31,196 bases of DNA from positions 1 through 31,196 of IMG/VR virus record IMGVR_UViG_3300032607_000271. The stretch is one strand, 5' to 3'. Under the pieces are notes generated by a model. It was not told the DNA's origin and did no database searches. It worked only from the letters and a program-made list of their open reading frames with translations. Of this stretch, positions 6,273-12,647 are shown one piece after another; position 1 is the first letter of the stretch; every line of letters begins with the position of its first letter. Made by a program: the position numbers and the translations under genes. The DNA is from a virus.

Positions 6273-6670
6273 AACAATGGTATAACGAAGAGCAAACAGA
6301 TAAAAGAATGAATGTTATCGGTCAGAATGGGAATGATGGAGAACATTACAAAAAAGAAAACAATATGAAAAATTACAAAGAATTAGAAGCGGTTATTGAA
6401 TTATGGGCAGAAGAAAAAGGTATATTGTCAAAAGCTACTCCCATTAAACAAGCTATGAAAACACAAGAAGAATGTTTAGAACTTTGCAATGCTATACTAA
6501 ACAACGATACACACGAAATAAAGGATGCTATAGGCGATATAATAGTAACTTTAATAATTCAAGCAAAGATGCAAGAGATGACAATAGAAGAATGTTTAAA
6601 TGCTGCATACGATGTAATAAGCAAAAGAACAGGTAAAATGATTAATGGACAATTCGTTAAGGACAAATAA
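6269..6670 (+). CDS. MazG-type nucleoside triphosphate pyrophosphohydrolase
   Basis: The full metal-binding signature of the all-alpha NTP pyrophosphohydrolases is present: E67-E68-x-x-E71 in TQEECLEL and E83-x-x-D86 in HEIKDAIGD, separated by 11 residues. The C-terminus MINGQFVKDK is also typical for phage MazG-like proteins. The family hydrolyses (d)NTPs to NMP and pyrophosphate; in phages this may clean the nucleotide pool or lower alarmone levels. The first 32 residues (YNEEQTDKRMNVIGQNGNDG at 5-24) are unlike the rest and may be a fused small module; an alternative ATG at 6365 would remove them. It is the last gene before the terminase unit. Confidence 0.85.
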   Translation: MKQWYNEEQTDKRMNVIGQNGNDGEHYKKENNMKNYKELEAVIELWAEEKGILSKATPIKQAMKTQEECLELCNAILNNDTHEIKDAIGDIIVTLIIQAKMQEMTIEECLNAAYDVISKRTGKMINGQFVKDK

Positions 6671-6687
6671 CAATAAAGTATTTTTTT

Positions 6688-6695
6688 TATTTTTA
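6688..6695 (+). promoter_or_regulatory. Putative late promoter 1 (TAnnTTTA), upstream of terminase
   Basis: TATTTTTA at 6688-6695 lies in the 49-base gap before the small terminase gene and ends exactly 25 bases before its ATG. Two other structural gene blocks (ATG at 9832 and 19331) have a TAnnTTTA box at the identical distance. The leader here (AATTAATAATAATATTAT) is similar to but less well conserved than the other two. A role as late promoter read by the phage sigma-like protein is inference. Confidence 0.5.
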
Positions 6696-6719
6696 AATTA
6701 ATAATAATATTATTTAATT

Positions 6720-6977
6720 ATGGAAGATAAAAGAAAATATAATGGAGGTCATACTACTGCTGGTAGAAAATCAAAATCAGAAGAAATTAAACTGATTGAA
6801 AAACTATCAGCATTAGAACCTTTAGCATTTGAAGCGTTAGAAAAAGGATTGGAGAATGGAGACTTTAAGTTTACGCAATTATTCTATAACTATTATGCAG
6901 GAAAGCCACGTGAAACAAAAGACATAACAGTAAAAAATGAGCAACCTATATTTAATATTGATTTAGAAGACATTTAA
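6720..6977 (+). CDS. terS: Small terminase subunit-like protein, 85 aa
   Basis: It lies directly before the large terminase gene (11 bases). The sequence starts with a basic disordered segment (RKYNGGHTTAGRKSKSEE), then two helices (IKLIEKLSALEPLAFEALEK, FKFTQLFYNYYAGKP) and an acidic tail ending NIDLEDI. The AGRK...AGKPRE pattern is shared with short terminase small subunits of Bacteroidetes phages as I recall them. By role it recognises the packaging site and loads the motor subunit. It is shorter than classic TerS (about 140-180 aa), so it may lack part of the oligomerisation core. Confidence 0.7.
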   Translation: MEDKRKYNGGHTTAGRKSKSEEIKLIEKLSALEPLAFEALEKGLENGDFKFTQLFYNYYAGKPRETKDITVKNEQPIFNIDLEDI

Positions 6978-6988
6978 AGAACGATAAT

Positions 6989-8155
6989 ATGGAGTTCATA
7001 GTTACTACTGCAATTAAAAAGTTATTACGTTTAAAGAATCGTATTAAAGTAATTAGAGGTGGAACATCAGCTGGTAAAACATTTGGTATCCTGCCTTTAC
7101 TTATTGATAAAGCAATAAAAGAACCAATGCTAGAAATTAGTATTGTTTCAGAATCTATTCCGCATTTAAGACGTGGAGCATTAAAAGATTTTTTAAAAAT
7201 AATAATGGCACTTGGTAGGTATAAAGATGAAAACTTTAATAAATCAACTTTAAAATATACGTTTGCAAACGGAAGTTATATTGAATTCTTTTCTGTTGAC
7301 CAACCTGACAAATTAAGAGGAGCAAGAAGAACTATTTTATACGTTAATGAGTGTAACAATATAGACTTTGAATCTTATTATCAAATGGCTATTAGAACAA
7401 GTGGAGATATATGGTTAGATTATAATCCAACTTCTAATTTTTGGGTAGATAAAGAAATATTAACACAAGAAAATGTTGATTTTATTACATTGACTTACTT
7501 AGATAACGAAGCATTATCTGACACGATAATAAAAGAAATAGAATCAGCTAAAGTAAAAGCATTAACTTCGACTTATTGGGCAAATTGGTGGCAAGTATAT
7601 GGACTTGGGCAAACAGGTTCTTTAGAAGGTGTATGTATTACTGATTGGAATGAAATAGATTTACCTTTAGAAGCAAGAATACTATGTTATGGAATGGACT
7701 TTGGATATTCAAATGACCCTACTTCATTAGTTGCAATGTATAAGTATAACGATGCATATATATTTGATGAATTGATATATAAAAAAGGTTTATTGAATAA
7801 CGATATATCAAACTTATTAAAAGCAAATGAAGTAAAAGATATAGTTTACGCAGATAGTGCTGAACCAAAATCAATAGCTGAATTAAGGCAATACGGACAC
7901 AATATACTACCTGTTTCAAAAGGTAAAGATTCAATATTATATGGCATTAATTTACTAAATCAAAATAAAGTTTATATTACTTCAAGAAGTAAAAACTTAA
8001 TAAACGAATTAAGGAACTATATTTGGATGGTAGACAAAACAGGAGTTAAAATGAATAAGCCTATTGATTCATATAATCACGCAATAGATGCAATGCGATA
8101 CGCTATAATGAGTCAATTAGAAGACCCTAATAAAGGAAACTATTTTATATATTAA
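6989..8155 (+). CDS. terL: Terminase large subunit (packaging ATPase and nuclease)
   Basis: Residues 22-31 form the Walker A motif (IRGGTSAGKT), residues 116-121 the Walker B strand with catalytic Glu (ILYVNE), and DYNPTSNFW (144-152) the coupling motif seen in PBSX/SPP1-type terminases. The C-terminal nuclease domain shows the three expected acidic residues: D237 in GMDFGYSNDP, D289 in YADSAEP and D367 in HAIDAMRY. Length of 388 residues is normal for this branch. It pumps DNA into the procapsid and cuts it into headful or unit lengths. Cotranscribed with the small subunit. Confidence 0.95.
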   Translation: MEFIVTTAIKKLLRLKNRIKVIRGGTSAGKTFGILPLLIDKAIKEPMLEISIVSESIPHLRRGALKDFLKIIMALGRYKDENFNKSTLKYTFANGSYIEFFSVDQPDKLRGARRTILYVNECNNIDFESYYQMAIRTSGDIWLDYNPTSNFWVDKEILTQENVDFITLTYLDNEALSDTIIKEIESAKVKALTSTYWANWWQVYGLGQTGSLEGVCITDWNEIDLPLEARILCYGMDFGYSNDPTSLVAMYKYNDAYIFDELIYKKGLLNNDISNLLKANEVKDIVYADSAEPKSIAELRQYGHNILPVSKGKDSILYGINLLNQNKVYITSRSKNLINELRNYIWMVDKTGVKMNKPIDSYNHAIDAMRYAIMSQLEDPNKGNYFIY

Positions 8156-8158
8156 ATT

Positions 8159-8305
8159 ATGACATACGGACAAATGATTGCAGCAATACAATGTTATATA
8201 CATCACGTTAAGAATGTGGAAGTATCTATTAATCTACCAAGAAACATTGGAGAAATAAAGAAAATGAATCAAATGTATTTAATTGCATCTGCTTATTTAA
8301 AATAA
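8159..8305 (+). CDS. Small hypothetical protein, 48 aa
   Basis: Starts 3 bases after the terminase stop and ends 7 bases before early promoter B. The product is helical at both ends (YGQMIAAIQCYIHHVKN, KKMNQMYLIASAYLK) with a short polar middle. No motif recognised. The packing supports a real gene at the end of the terminase unit. Confidence 0.5.
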   Translation: MTYGQMIAAIQCYIHHVKNVEVSINLPRNIGEIKKMNQMYLIASAYLK

Positions 8306-8312
8306 ATGATAT

Positions 8313-8373
8313 GTTAAAGTTTTGTTAAAATTTATATTGTTAGTTTTAATTGTTAATAAAGTTTATATATTTG
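8313..8373 (+). promoter_or_regulatory. Early promoter B with tandem GTTAAA element
   Basis: GTTAAA boxes begin at 8313 and 8324, 11 bases apart, and TATATTTG is at 8366-8373, exactly 53 bases after the first box, as in promoters A and C. The intervening TAGTTTTAATTGTTAATAAA is also similar to promoter A. It lies between the terminase unit and a block of three genes ending with the phosphoesterase, so an early-type promoter sits inside the structural region. Confidence 0.85.
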
Positions 8374-8407
8374 TACCAGCAATAAAGCAAAACAAAAAAA
8401 TAACATT

Positions 8408-8566
8408 ATGAACATAGCATTTACAAAAGAAGAATTAGTAGCAAAAGGTGGTATAGTTGACAGTATTTTACAAATCAGAATAGTACACGATATGACAACT
8501 TATCTATACACACAAGTTTTTTATACTAACGTGAAAGGTAAGTTTGAACATTTAACATCATATTAA
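8408..8566 (+). CDS. Small hypothetical protein, 52 aa
   Basis: First gene after early promoter B, with a leader of AAAACAAAAAAATAACATT type. The product is MNIAFTKEELVAKGGIVDSI followed by predicted strands (LQIRIVHDMTTYLYTQVFYT). It looks like a small alpha-beta domain. No homologue recognised. It is followed after 20 bases by a hairpin that could be an attenuator. Confidence 0.6.
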   Translation: MNIAFTKEELVAKGGIVDSILQIRIVHDMTTYLYTQVFYTNVKGKFEHLTSY

Positions 8567-8586
8567 GTAAACAAATAAAAAACAAT

Positions 8587-8606
8587 GGGGTGTAAAAACC
8601 CCTTTT
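8587..8606 (+). terminator. Possible weak terminator or attenuator
   Basis: GGGGT (8587-8591) pairs with ACCCC (8598-8602) around a 6-base loop, followed by four T. In this AT-rich genome a run of four G then four C is rare, so the hairpin is probably meaningful. No promoter follows, so it probably reduces rather than ends transcription into the genes at 8619 and 8857. Confidence 0.5.
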
Positions 8607-8618
8607 AAAAAAACAACT

Positions 8619-8846
8619 ATGAAAACTACAAGAGAAACAGCAACAGTAAACTATTTAGGATTAAACTTTGATTTAAAAGGTAATTATTTTTCAGGAGAAT
8701 ATGCAACATACGATTATCCAGGGAGTCCAGCTGAATTTGAAATTACAAGCGTATCAGTAAATGGAACAGATGCAGAAGAATTAATTAACAGGTTAGACGC
8801 TTGGGATGAATTATGTGAATTAGCAATAGAATACATTACTAACTAA
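8619..8846 (+). CDS. Hypothetical protein, 75 aa
   Basis: Starts MKTTRETATVNYLGLNFDLK, then predicted strands (NYFSGEYATYDYPGSPAEFE, ITSVSVNGTDAEE) and a C-terminal acidic helix (LINRLDAWDELCELAIEYIT). The layout of a beta sheet with Tyr-rich turns followed by an acidic helix is one I recall from many phage hypothetical proteins, without known role. It is part of the promoter B block. Confidence 0.65.
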   Translation: MKTTRETATVNYLGLNFDLKGNYFSGEYATYDYPGSPAEFEITSVSVNGTDAEELINRLDAWDELCELAIEYITN

Positions 8847-8856
8847 AAATAAATAT

Positions 8857-9732
8857 ATGAATAATTGGAAAGATTTTGATGCACAAATTTTAAACTTAAA
8901 AAACAAAGAATTTAACAATACAACTTTAGCAAAAAAATTATTTCCAAATGGAAGTTTTAAAGATATTGAAAGTTTACGCAAATACATATCACGCAAACGC
9001 ATTTATATTGATTTTAAACCATTAAAAACTAAAAGTAATATAAAGTTAAGTAAAACAAAAATAGAGCCGTTTAAAGGTGATTTAAATAACATTTTAATTA
9101 TCGGAGATTTACATGCTCCTTTTACTTTACCAAAGTATCTTAAATTTTGTAGGGAACAACAAGAACTTTATAATTGTGGAACTGTTATATTTATCGGAGA
9201 TATTATTGACAATCATTTTAGTAGTTATCACGAATCAGACCCTGATGGATATAGTGCTGGAGAAGAATTAGACCGAGCAATTGATATGATTGCTGATTGG
9301 TATTATACATTTCCTTCTGCAACTGTTATAATAGGAAATCACGACAGATTAGTGTATAGAAAAGCATATAGTTCAGGAGTTAGTAAGCGATGGATAAAAG
9401 ACTATAAAGACGTATTAAATACTGCTGGTTGGAACTTTGTAGAAAACATAGAACTATTTGGAATTAATTTTAACCACGGAGAAGGCGGTACTGCAATGAA
9501 TAGAATAAAAACAGAATTACAATCACAAGTTCAAGGACATTTGCATACTGAATTATATGTTAAATATCTTGTAGGTGCTAATTTTATTATTTATGGAATG
9601 CAAGTTGGATGCGGTGTTGATATTAAATCTTACGCAATGGCTTATGGAAAGAACTTTAAAAAGAGCGCAATAGGTTGCGGTGTAGTTTTAAATAGTGGAA
9701 CATTACCAATAGCTATTCCAATGAAGATGTAG
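8857..9732 (+). CDS. Calcineurin-like metallophosphoesterase
   Basis: The five signature motifs of the metallophosphoesterase superfamily are seen in order: GDLHAP (83-88), GDIID (114-118), GNHDR (160-164), the single His in NFNHGEGG (H207), and GHLH (227-230). The first 50 residues precede the catalytic domain and read like a helix-turn-helix (TTLAKKLFPNGSFKDIESLR), so the protein may be guided to DNA. Substrate is not predictable: members cut cyclic nucleotides, nucleotides, phosphoproteins or DNA ends. It closes the promoter B block and is followed by a strong terminator. Confidence 0.85.
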   Translation: MNNWKDFDAQILNLKNKEFNNTTLAKKLFPNGSFKDIESLRKYISRKRIYIDFKPLKTKSNIKLSKTKIEPFKGDLNNILIIGDLHAPFTLPKYLKFCREQQELYNCGTVIFIGDIIDNHFSSYHESDPDGYSAGEELDRAIDMIADWYYTFPSATVIIGNHDRLVYRKAYSSGVSKRWIKDYKDVLNTAGWNFVENIELFGINFNHGEGGTAMNRIKTELQSQVQGHLHTELYVKYLVGANFIIYGMQVGCGVDIKSYAMAYGKNFKKSAIGCGVVLNSGTLPIAIPMKM

Positions 9733-9759
9733 TAATAATAAATTAATTTATAAATTAAG

Positions 9760-9784
9760 ACCTACATAAATGTAGGTATTTTTT
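9760..9784 (+). terminator. Intrinsic terminator after the phosphoesterase gene
   Basis: ACCTACA (9760-9766) pairs perfectly with TGTAGGT (9771-9777) around TAAA, followed by A and six T (9779-9784). It ends the promoter B block, and a putative late promoter follows within 10 bases. Confidence 0.9.
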
Positions 9785-9792
9785 GCTTTAAT

Positions 9793-9807
9793 ACAATTAT
9801 AACTTTA
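9793..9807 (+). promoter_or_regulatory. Putative late promoter 2 (TAnnTTTA), upstream of tail genes
   Basis: ACAATT (9793-9798), one spacer base, then TAACTTTA (9800-9807). The box ends exactly 25 bases before the ATG at 9832. From 9793 on, 29 of 33 bases match the region starting at 19292, including TTATTATTAATAAAAA in the leader. It lies directly downstream of a terminator, where a promoter for the long tail operon is expected. Confidence 0.65.
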
Positions 9808-9831
9808 TTTTATTATTAATAAAAAAACAAA

Positions 9832-10512
9832 ATGAAATTGCAAATAATTATACCAACTAAATTATCTGAAATAAAGTTATCACAATATCAGGCTTTTTTA
9901 AATATAGCTAAAGACAATAATGATGAAGAATTTTTACAACAAAAAATGATTCAAATATTTTGCGGAATAGATTTAAAAGATGTTGCTCAAATTAAATATA
10001 AAGATATAACAGATATAACTAAAATTATATCTAATATGTTTCAACAAAATAATTCTTTAATAAATACTTTTAAACTTGGTGGAGTTGAGTTTGGTTTTAT
10101 TCCTAATTTAGATGAAATGACATTTGGAGAATATTCTGATTTAGATACGTATATAATTGATTGGAATAATATGCATAAAGCGATGGCAGTATTGTATAGA
10201 CCTATAACAAAAAAAGGAATAAATAATACTTATGAAATTGAATCTTATAATGGAACTGCAAGTTATGCAGATTTAATGAAACACGCTCCTTTGGATGTTG
10301 TGTTAAGTGCTAATATTTTTTTTTACAATTTAGGCAACGAATTATTGAAAGCTACGATAGCTTATTTGGAGAAGGACAAGGAAGTTCAGAATATTCTGCA
10401 ACAACAAACTTTGGAGTTAAATGGGGATGGTACAGTTCAATCTATGCTATTGCTCAAGGAGACCTTAACAGATTTGACGCAGTTACACGATTACAGATTC
10501 ATCAATGTTTAA
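9832..10512 (+). CDS. Tail assembly chaperone, unshifted form (G-like), 226 aa
   Basis: First gene of the tail block. The N-terminal part (MKLQIIIPTKLSEIKLSQYQ, later FCGIDLKDVAQIKYKDITDI, PNLDEMTFGEYSDLDTYI) is of the type found in tail assembly chaperones of Bacteroidetes phages. Chaperones of this kind coat the tape measure before the tail tube polymerises. The unshifted frame ends at 10512 with TLTDLTQLHDYRFINV. A second frame, -1 relative to this one, is open from 10314 to 10580 and has coding character over its last half, so a frameshifted longer product is likely as in lambda gpG/gpGT. Confidence 0.8.
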   Translation: MKLQIIIPTKLSEIKLSQYQAFLNIAKDNNDEEFLQQKMIQIFCGIDLKDVAQIKYKDITDITKIISNMFQQNNSLINTFKLGGVEFGFIPNLDEMTFGEYSDLDTYIIDWNNMHKAMAVLYRPITKKGINNTYEIESYNGTASYADLMKHAPLDVVLSANIFFYNLGNELLKATIAYLEKDKEVQNILQQQTLELNGDGTVQSMLLLKETLTDLTQLHDYRFINV

Positions 10513-10580
10513 CGTATTTAAGTTTTGAAAAAGAAAAGCAAACAATAGAAGCAGAATTAATTAAAAGACATAATAAATGA
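10314..10580 (+). CDS. -1 frameshift extension of the tail assembly chaperone (T-like)
   Basis: The -1 frame from 10314 to the TGA at 10578-10580 has no ATG, GTG or TTG, so it can only be reached by frameshifting. Its last part reads TNFGVKWGWYSSIYAIAQGD and then RFDAVTRLQIHQCLTYLSFE, followed by a charged tail. The KWGWYSSIY...G.. ..F..VT.L pattern is the typical C-terminal module of phage tail assembly chaperones. Slippage in the T run at 10316-10324 would give a product of about 249 residues. The extension's stop overlaps the next start as ATGA at 10577, the coupling used between most genes here, which supports its reality. About 200 bases would be read in two frames. Confidence 0.8.
   Translation, partial: YFFLQFRQRIIESYDSLFGEGQGSSEYSATTNFGVKWGWYSSIYAIAQGDLNRFDAVTRLQIHQCLTYLSFEKEKQTIEAELIKRHNK
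10316..10324 (+). promoter_or_regulatory. Candidate -1 frameshift slippery site (nine T)
   Basis: Nine consecutive T residues are read in frame 0 as ATT TTT TTT TAC. They contain the heptamer T-TTT-TTT in the correct phase for tandem slippage to -1. In the -1 frame a TAA stands at 10311-10313 just before the run, so the -1 frame opens exactly at the slippery site. No comparably good heptamer is visible between here and the conserved -1 segment. Confidence 0.7.
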
Positions 10581-11032
10581 CATCACATTATTACGAAATA
10601 ACACAAGCGATTAAAAAGCAATTAAAGAGCGATTTATTTGTAAATACAGTTACTATAGGGGATATATTTAAAGTTGATTTAAACAAGCTAACAATCTTTC
10701 CATTGTCGCATATAATGTTAAATTCAGCTACTTATAATGGACCTACTTGGACTTATAATGTATCTATTTTATGTATGGATATAGTTGACGAAAGTAAAGA
10801 ACTAACAACTGATATATTTTTAGGTAACGATAACGAACAAGATGTATTAAATACTCAATTAATGGTTGCGAATAGATTTTTAGAAGTATTAAGACGTGGT
10901 AAATTTGGCGATGATTATGAATTAATAAATACTCCAAGCGTTGAATTTTTTACAGAACGATTTGAAAATAAAATTGCTGGTATAACTTTGACATTTGATA
11001 TGGTAATAGCTAACGAAATGACAAAATGTTAG
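10577..11032 (+). CDS. Tail terminator / tail completion-like protein, 151 aa
   Basis: The start codon overlaps the stop of the frameshifted chaperone (ATGA). The layout, with an N-terminal helix (YYEITQAIKKQLKSDLFVNT), a strand-rich middle (TWTYNVSILCMDIVD) and TAEHRFLEV-like helix (TQLMVANRFLEVLRRGKFG), then FENKIAGITLTFDMVI, fits the small alpha-beta minor tail or tail terminator proteins (lambda gpU type) that cap the tail tube. No enzyme motif. The position between the chaperone and the HK97 gp10-like gene supports the role; the family match is from memory. Confidence 0.55.
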   Translation: MTSHYYEITQAIKKQLKSDLFVNTVTIGDIFKVDLNKLTIFPLSHIMLNSATYNGPTWTYNVSILCMDIVDESKELTTDIFLGNDNEQDVLNTQLMVANRFLEVLRRGKFGDDYELINTPSVEFFTERFENKIAGITLTFDMVIANEMTKC

Positions 11033-11574
11033 AAGTAGAAAAGACATTAAAAAAGTTTCGTGACTATGTTATACAACAGTCAAAAAGTAATTTATCAAAA
11101 GACAAAAAAAATAATACTAAAAAATTATACAATTCAATTAAAGGTGAAATAGTATCTGAAAATGGATTTAATATTGTTGGTTTTTCAATGGATTATTATG
11201 GTCAATTTGTTGATAAAGGTGTTAAAGGTTCTGACCCATCACAAGTATCTAAAAATGCAAAGATAAAAGGGCAACAGGCTCCGAATAGCCCTTATAGTTT
11301 CAAAACAAAAAGACCTCCTTCAAAGTATTTAGAAGAATGGGCAAAGCAAAAAAACTTTAGATTGCGTGATGAAAAAGGACAATTTAAAAAAGGTAACTAC
11401 AAAACAATTGGAATTATTTTAGCTAAAAATATTTGGGCAAGAGGAATTAAACCAAGTATGTTTTTTACTAAACCATTTGAAGCAGGATATAAAAAATACA
11501 TTGATGTAGATTTACTAAAAGCATTTGAACAAGATGTACAAACAATAGTTGATTTTAATTTAAAAGACGTATGA
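11026..11574 (+). CDS. HK97 gp10-like neck/tail completion protein, 182 aa
   Basis: Residues YYGQFVDKGVKGSDPSQ and the C-terminal ARGIKPSMFFTKPFEAGYKK are hallmarks of the HK97 gp10-like virion morphogenesis family: a YxxxVxxG turn and an ARPxxFxxPA-like helix. The middle is basic (FKTKRPPSKYLEEWAKQKNF). By family the protein forms a ring at the head-tail interface. It overlaps the preceding gene by 7 bases and the next by 4 (ATGA), so it is coupled in the tail operon although its usual place is next to the head genes. Confidence 0.75.
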   Translation: MLEVEKTLKKFRDYVIQQSKSNLSKDKKNNTKKLYNSIKGEIVSENGFNIVGFSMDYYGQFVDKGVKGSDPSQVSKNAKIKGQQAPNSPYSFKTKRPPSKYLEEWAKQKNFRLRDEKGQFKKGNYKTIGIILAKNIWARGIKPSMFFTKPFEAGYKKYIDVDLLKAFEQDVQTIVDFNLKDV

Positions 11575-12647
11575 AAATAATAAAAGTTAGAAGTCCTTTT
11601 TTTGTTACAGTAAATGAAACAGGGCAAACAGGAAGCAAGGTAGAATTATTTATTTGGAACAAAGGAACTACTGAACCAAGTATTCCAACTTATACTTTAT
11701 CTAAACTAATACCAAGTGCAACACAGTTAAAAAACAATTATAATATTTCTAATTATATACGTGAATTTATTAACCCAATAAAAGCGGCTTTAGTTGATTT
11801 ACCAACTGAAGAAGATAATAATAATTGGGCGATATGTAAAGTAAAAAGATATAAATTAGTAGGAACTACTTATACGCTTTTAGATATTATAGAATACGTT
11901 TGTATTGATGCTTTTACTTTTTACAATGAAGGACAGCAATTAGAAATAGAACCATCTGCCTCAGCTCCTGCTTTAGTGTTAAATAATAGAAATATAATAA
12001 GCACTTATCCGTTTAATGGATACTTAAATATTATTTGCCAAAAGCAAAGTGATTTTTCTTTATATGCAGTTTATTTGTCGCAAACGGGAGCAGTAATTGG
12101 AGGGGTAATTATATTAAATGCTGATACTTCAGATGAATATTTTAACTTTAAAGTTCCTTTTAAATGGGATTCAAGTACTGACGAATATCAAACTTTATTT
12201 TTATCTTACGATGAAATTGAAATATTTGAAAAAACAACTATTAAAATAGAAGAATGCAAATATAATTGGGTTAATTGTAGCTTTGTAAATAGATATGGAG
12301 GTTGGGAATTTTTAACTTTCTTTAAACAACAAACCAACACTATAACAACAAAAGGAACGGATTATAAATTAATGCCACAAGATATAAATTATAATGTATC
12401 AATAGGTCAAACACAAAGAATTAATATTAACGGAAGTCAAACTGTAAAATTAAATACAGGTTATGTAGATGAAAATTATTCTGAATTAATATTTGATTTA
12501 TTACTTTCAGAAACTGTTTTGTTAGACGACAAACCTGTAACGCTTAAAACGCAAACAAGCGATTTAAAGACAGTTTTAAAAGATAGAATGATAAACTACG
12601 AAATTGAATTTGAATACGCTTACGGACTTATAAATGACGTTATATGA
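11571..12647 (+). CDS. Conserved tail protein, 358 aa (distal tail candidate)
   Basis: The protein is beta-rich throughout. Recognisable blocks are VRSPFFVTVNETGQTGSKVE near the N-terminus, CSFVNRYGGWEFLTFFKQQT in the middle, and NGSQTVKLNTGYVDENYSEL to LKDRMINYEIEFEYAYGLIN at the end. The FVNRYGGWE block is one I recall from Bacteroidetes phage structural proteins encoded near the tail tip genes. Its position before a large baseplate-like protein suggests a distal tail or tail-tip component. No enzymatic motif. Overlaps both neighbours by four bases. Confidence 0.65.
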   Translation: MKIIKVRSPFFVTVNETGQTGSKVELFIWNKGTTEPSIPTYTLSKLIPSATQLKNNYNISNYIREFINPIKAALVDLPTEEDNNNWAICKVKRYKLVGTTYTLLDIIEYVCIDAFTFYNEGQQLEIEPSASAPALVLNNRNIISTYPFNGYLNIICQKQSDFSLYAVYLSQTGAVIGGVIILNADTSDEYFNFKVPFKWDSSTDEYQTLFLSYDEIEIFEKTTIKIEECKYNWVNCSFVNRYGGWEFLTFFKQQTNTITTKGTDYKLMPQDINYNVSIGQTQRININGSQTVKLNTGYVDENYSELIFDLLLSETVLLDDKPVTLKTQTSDLKTVLKDRMINYEIEFEYAYGLINDVI

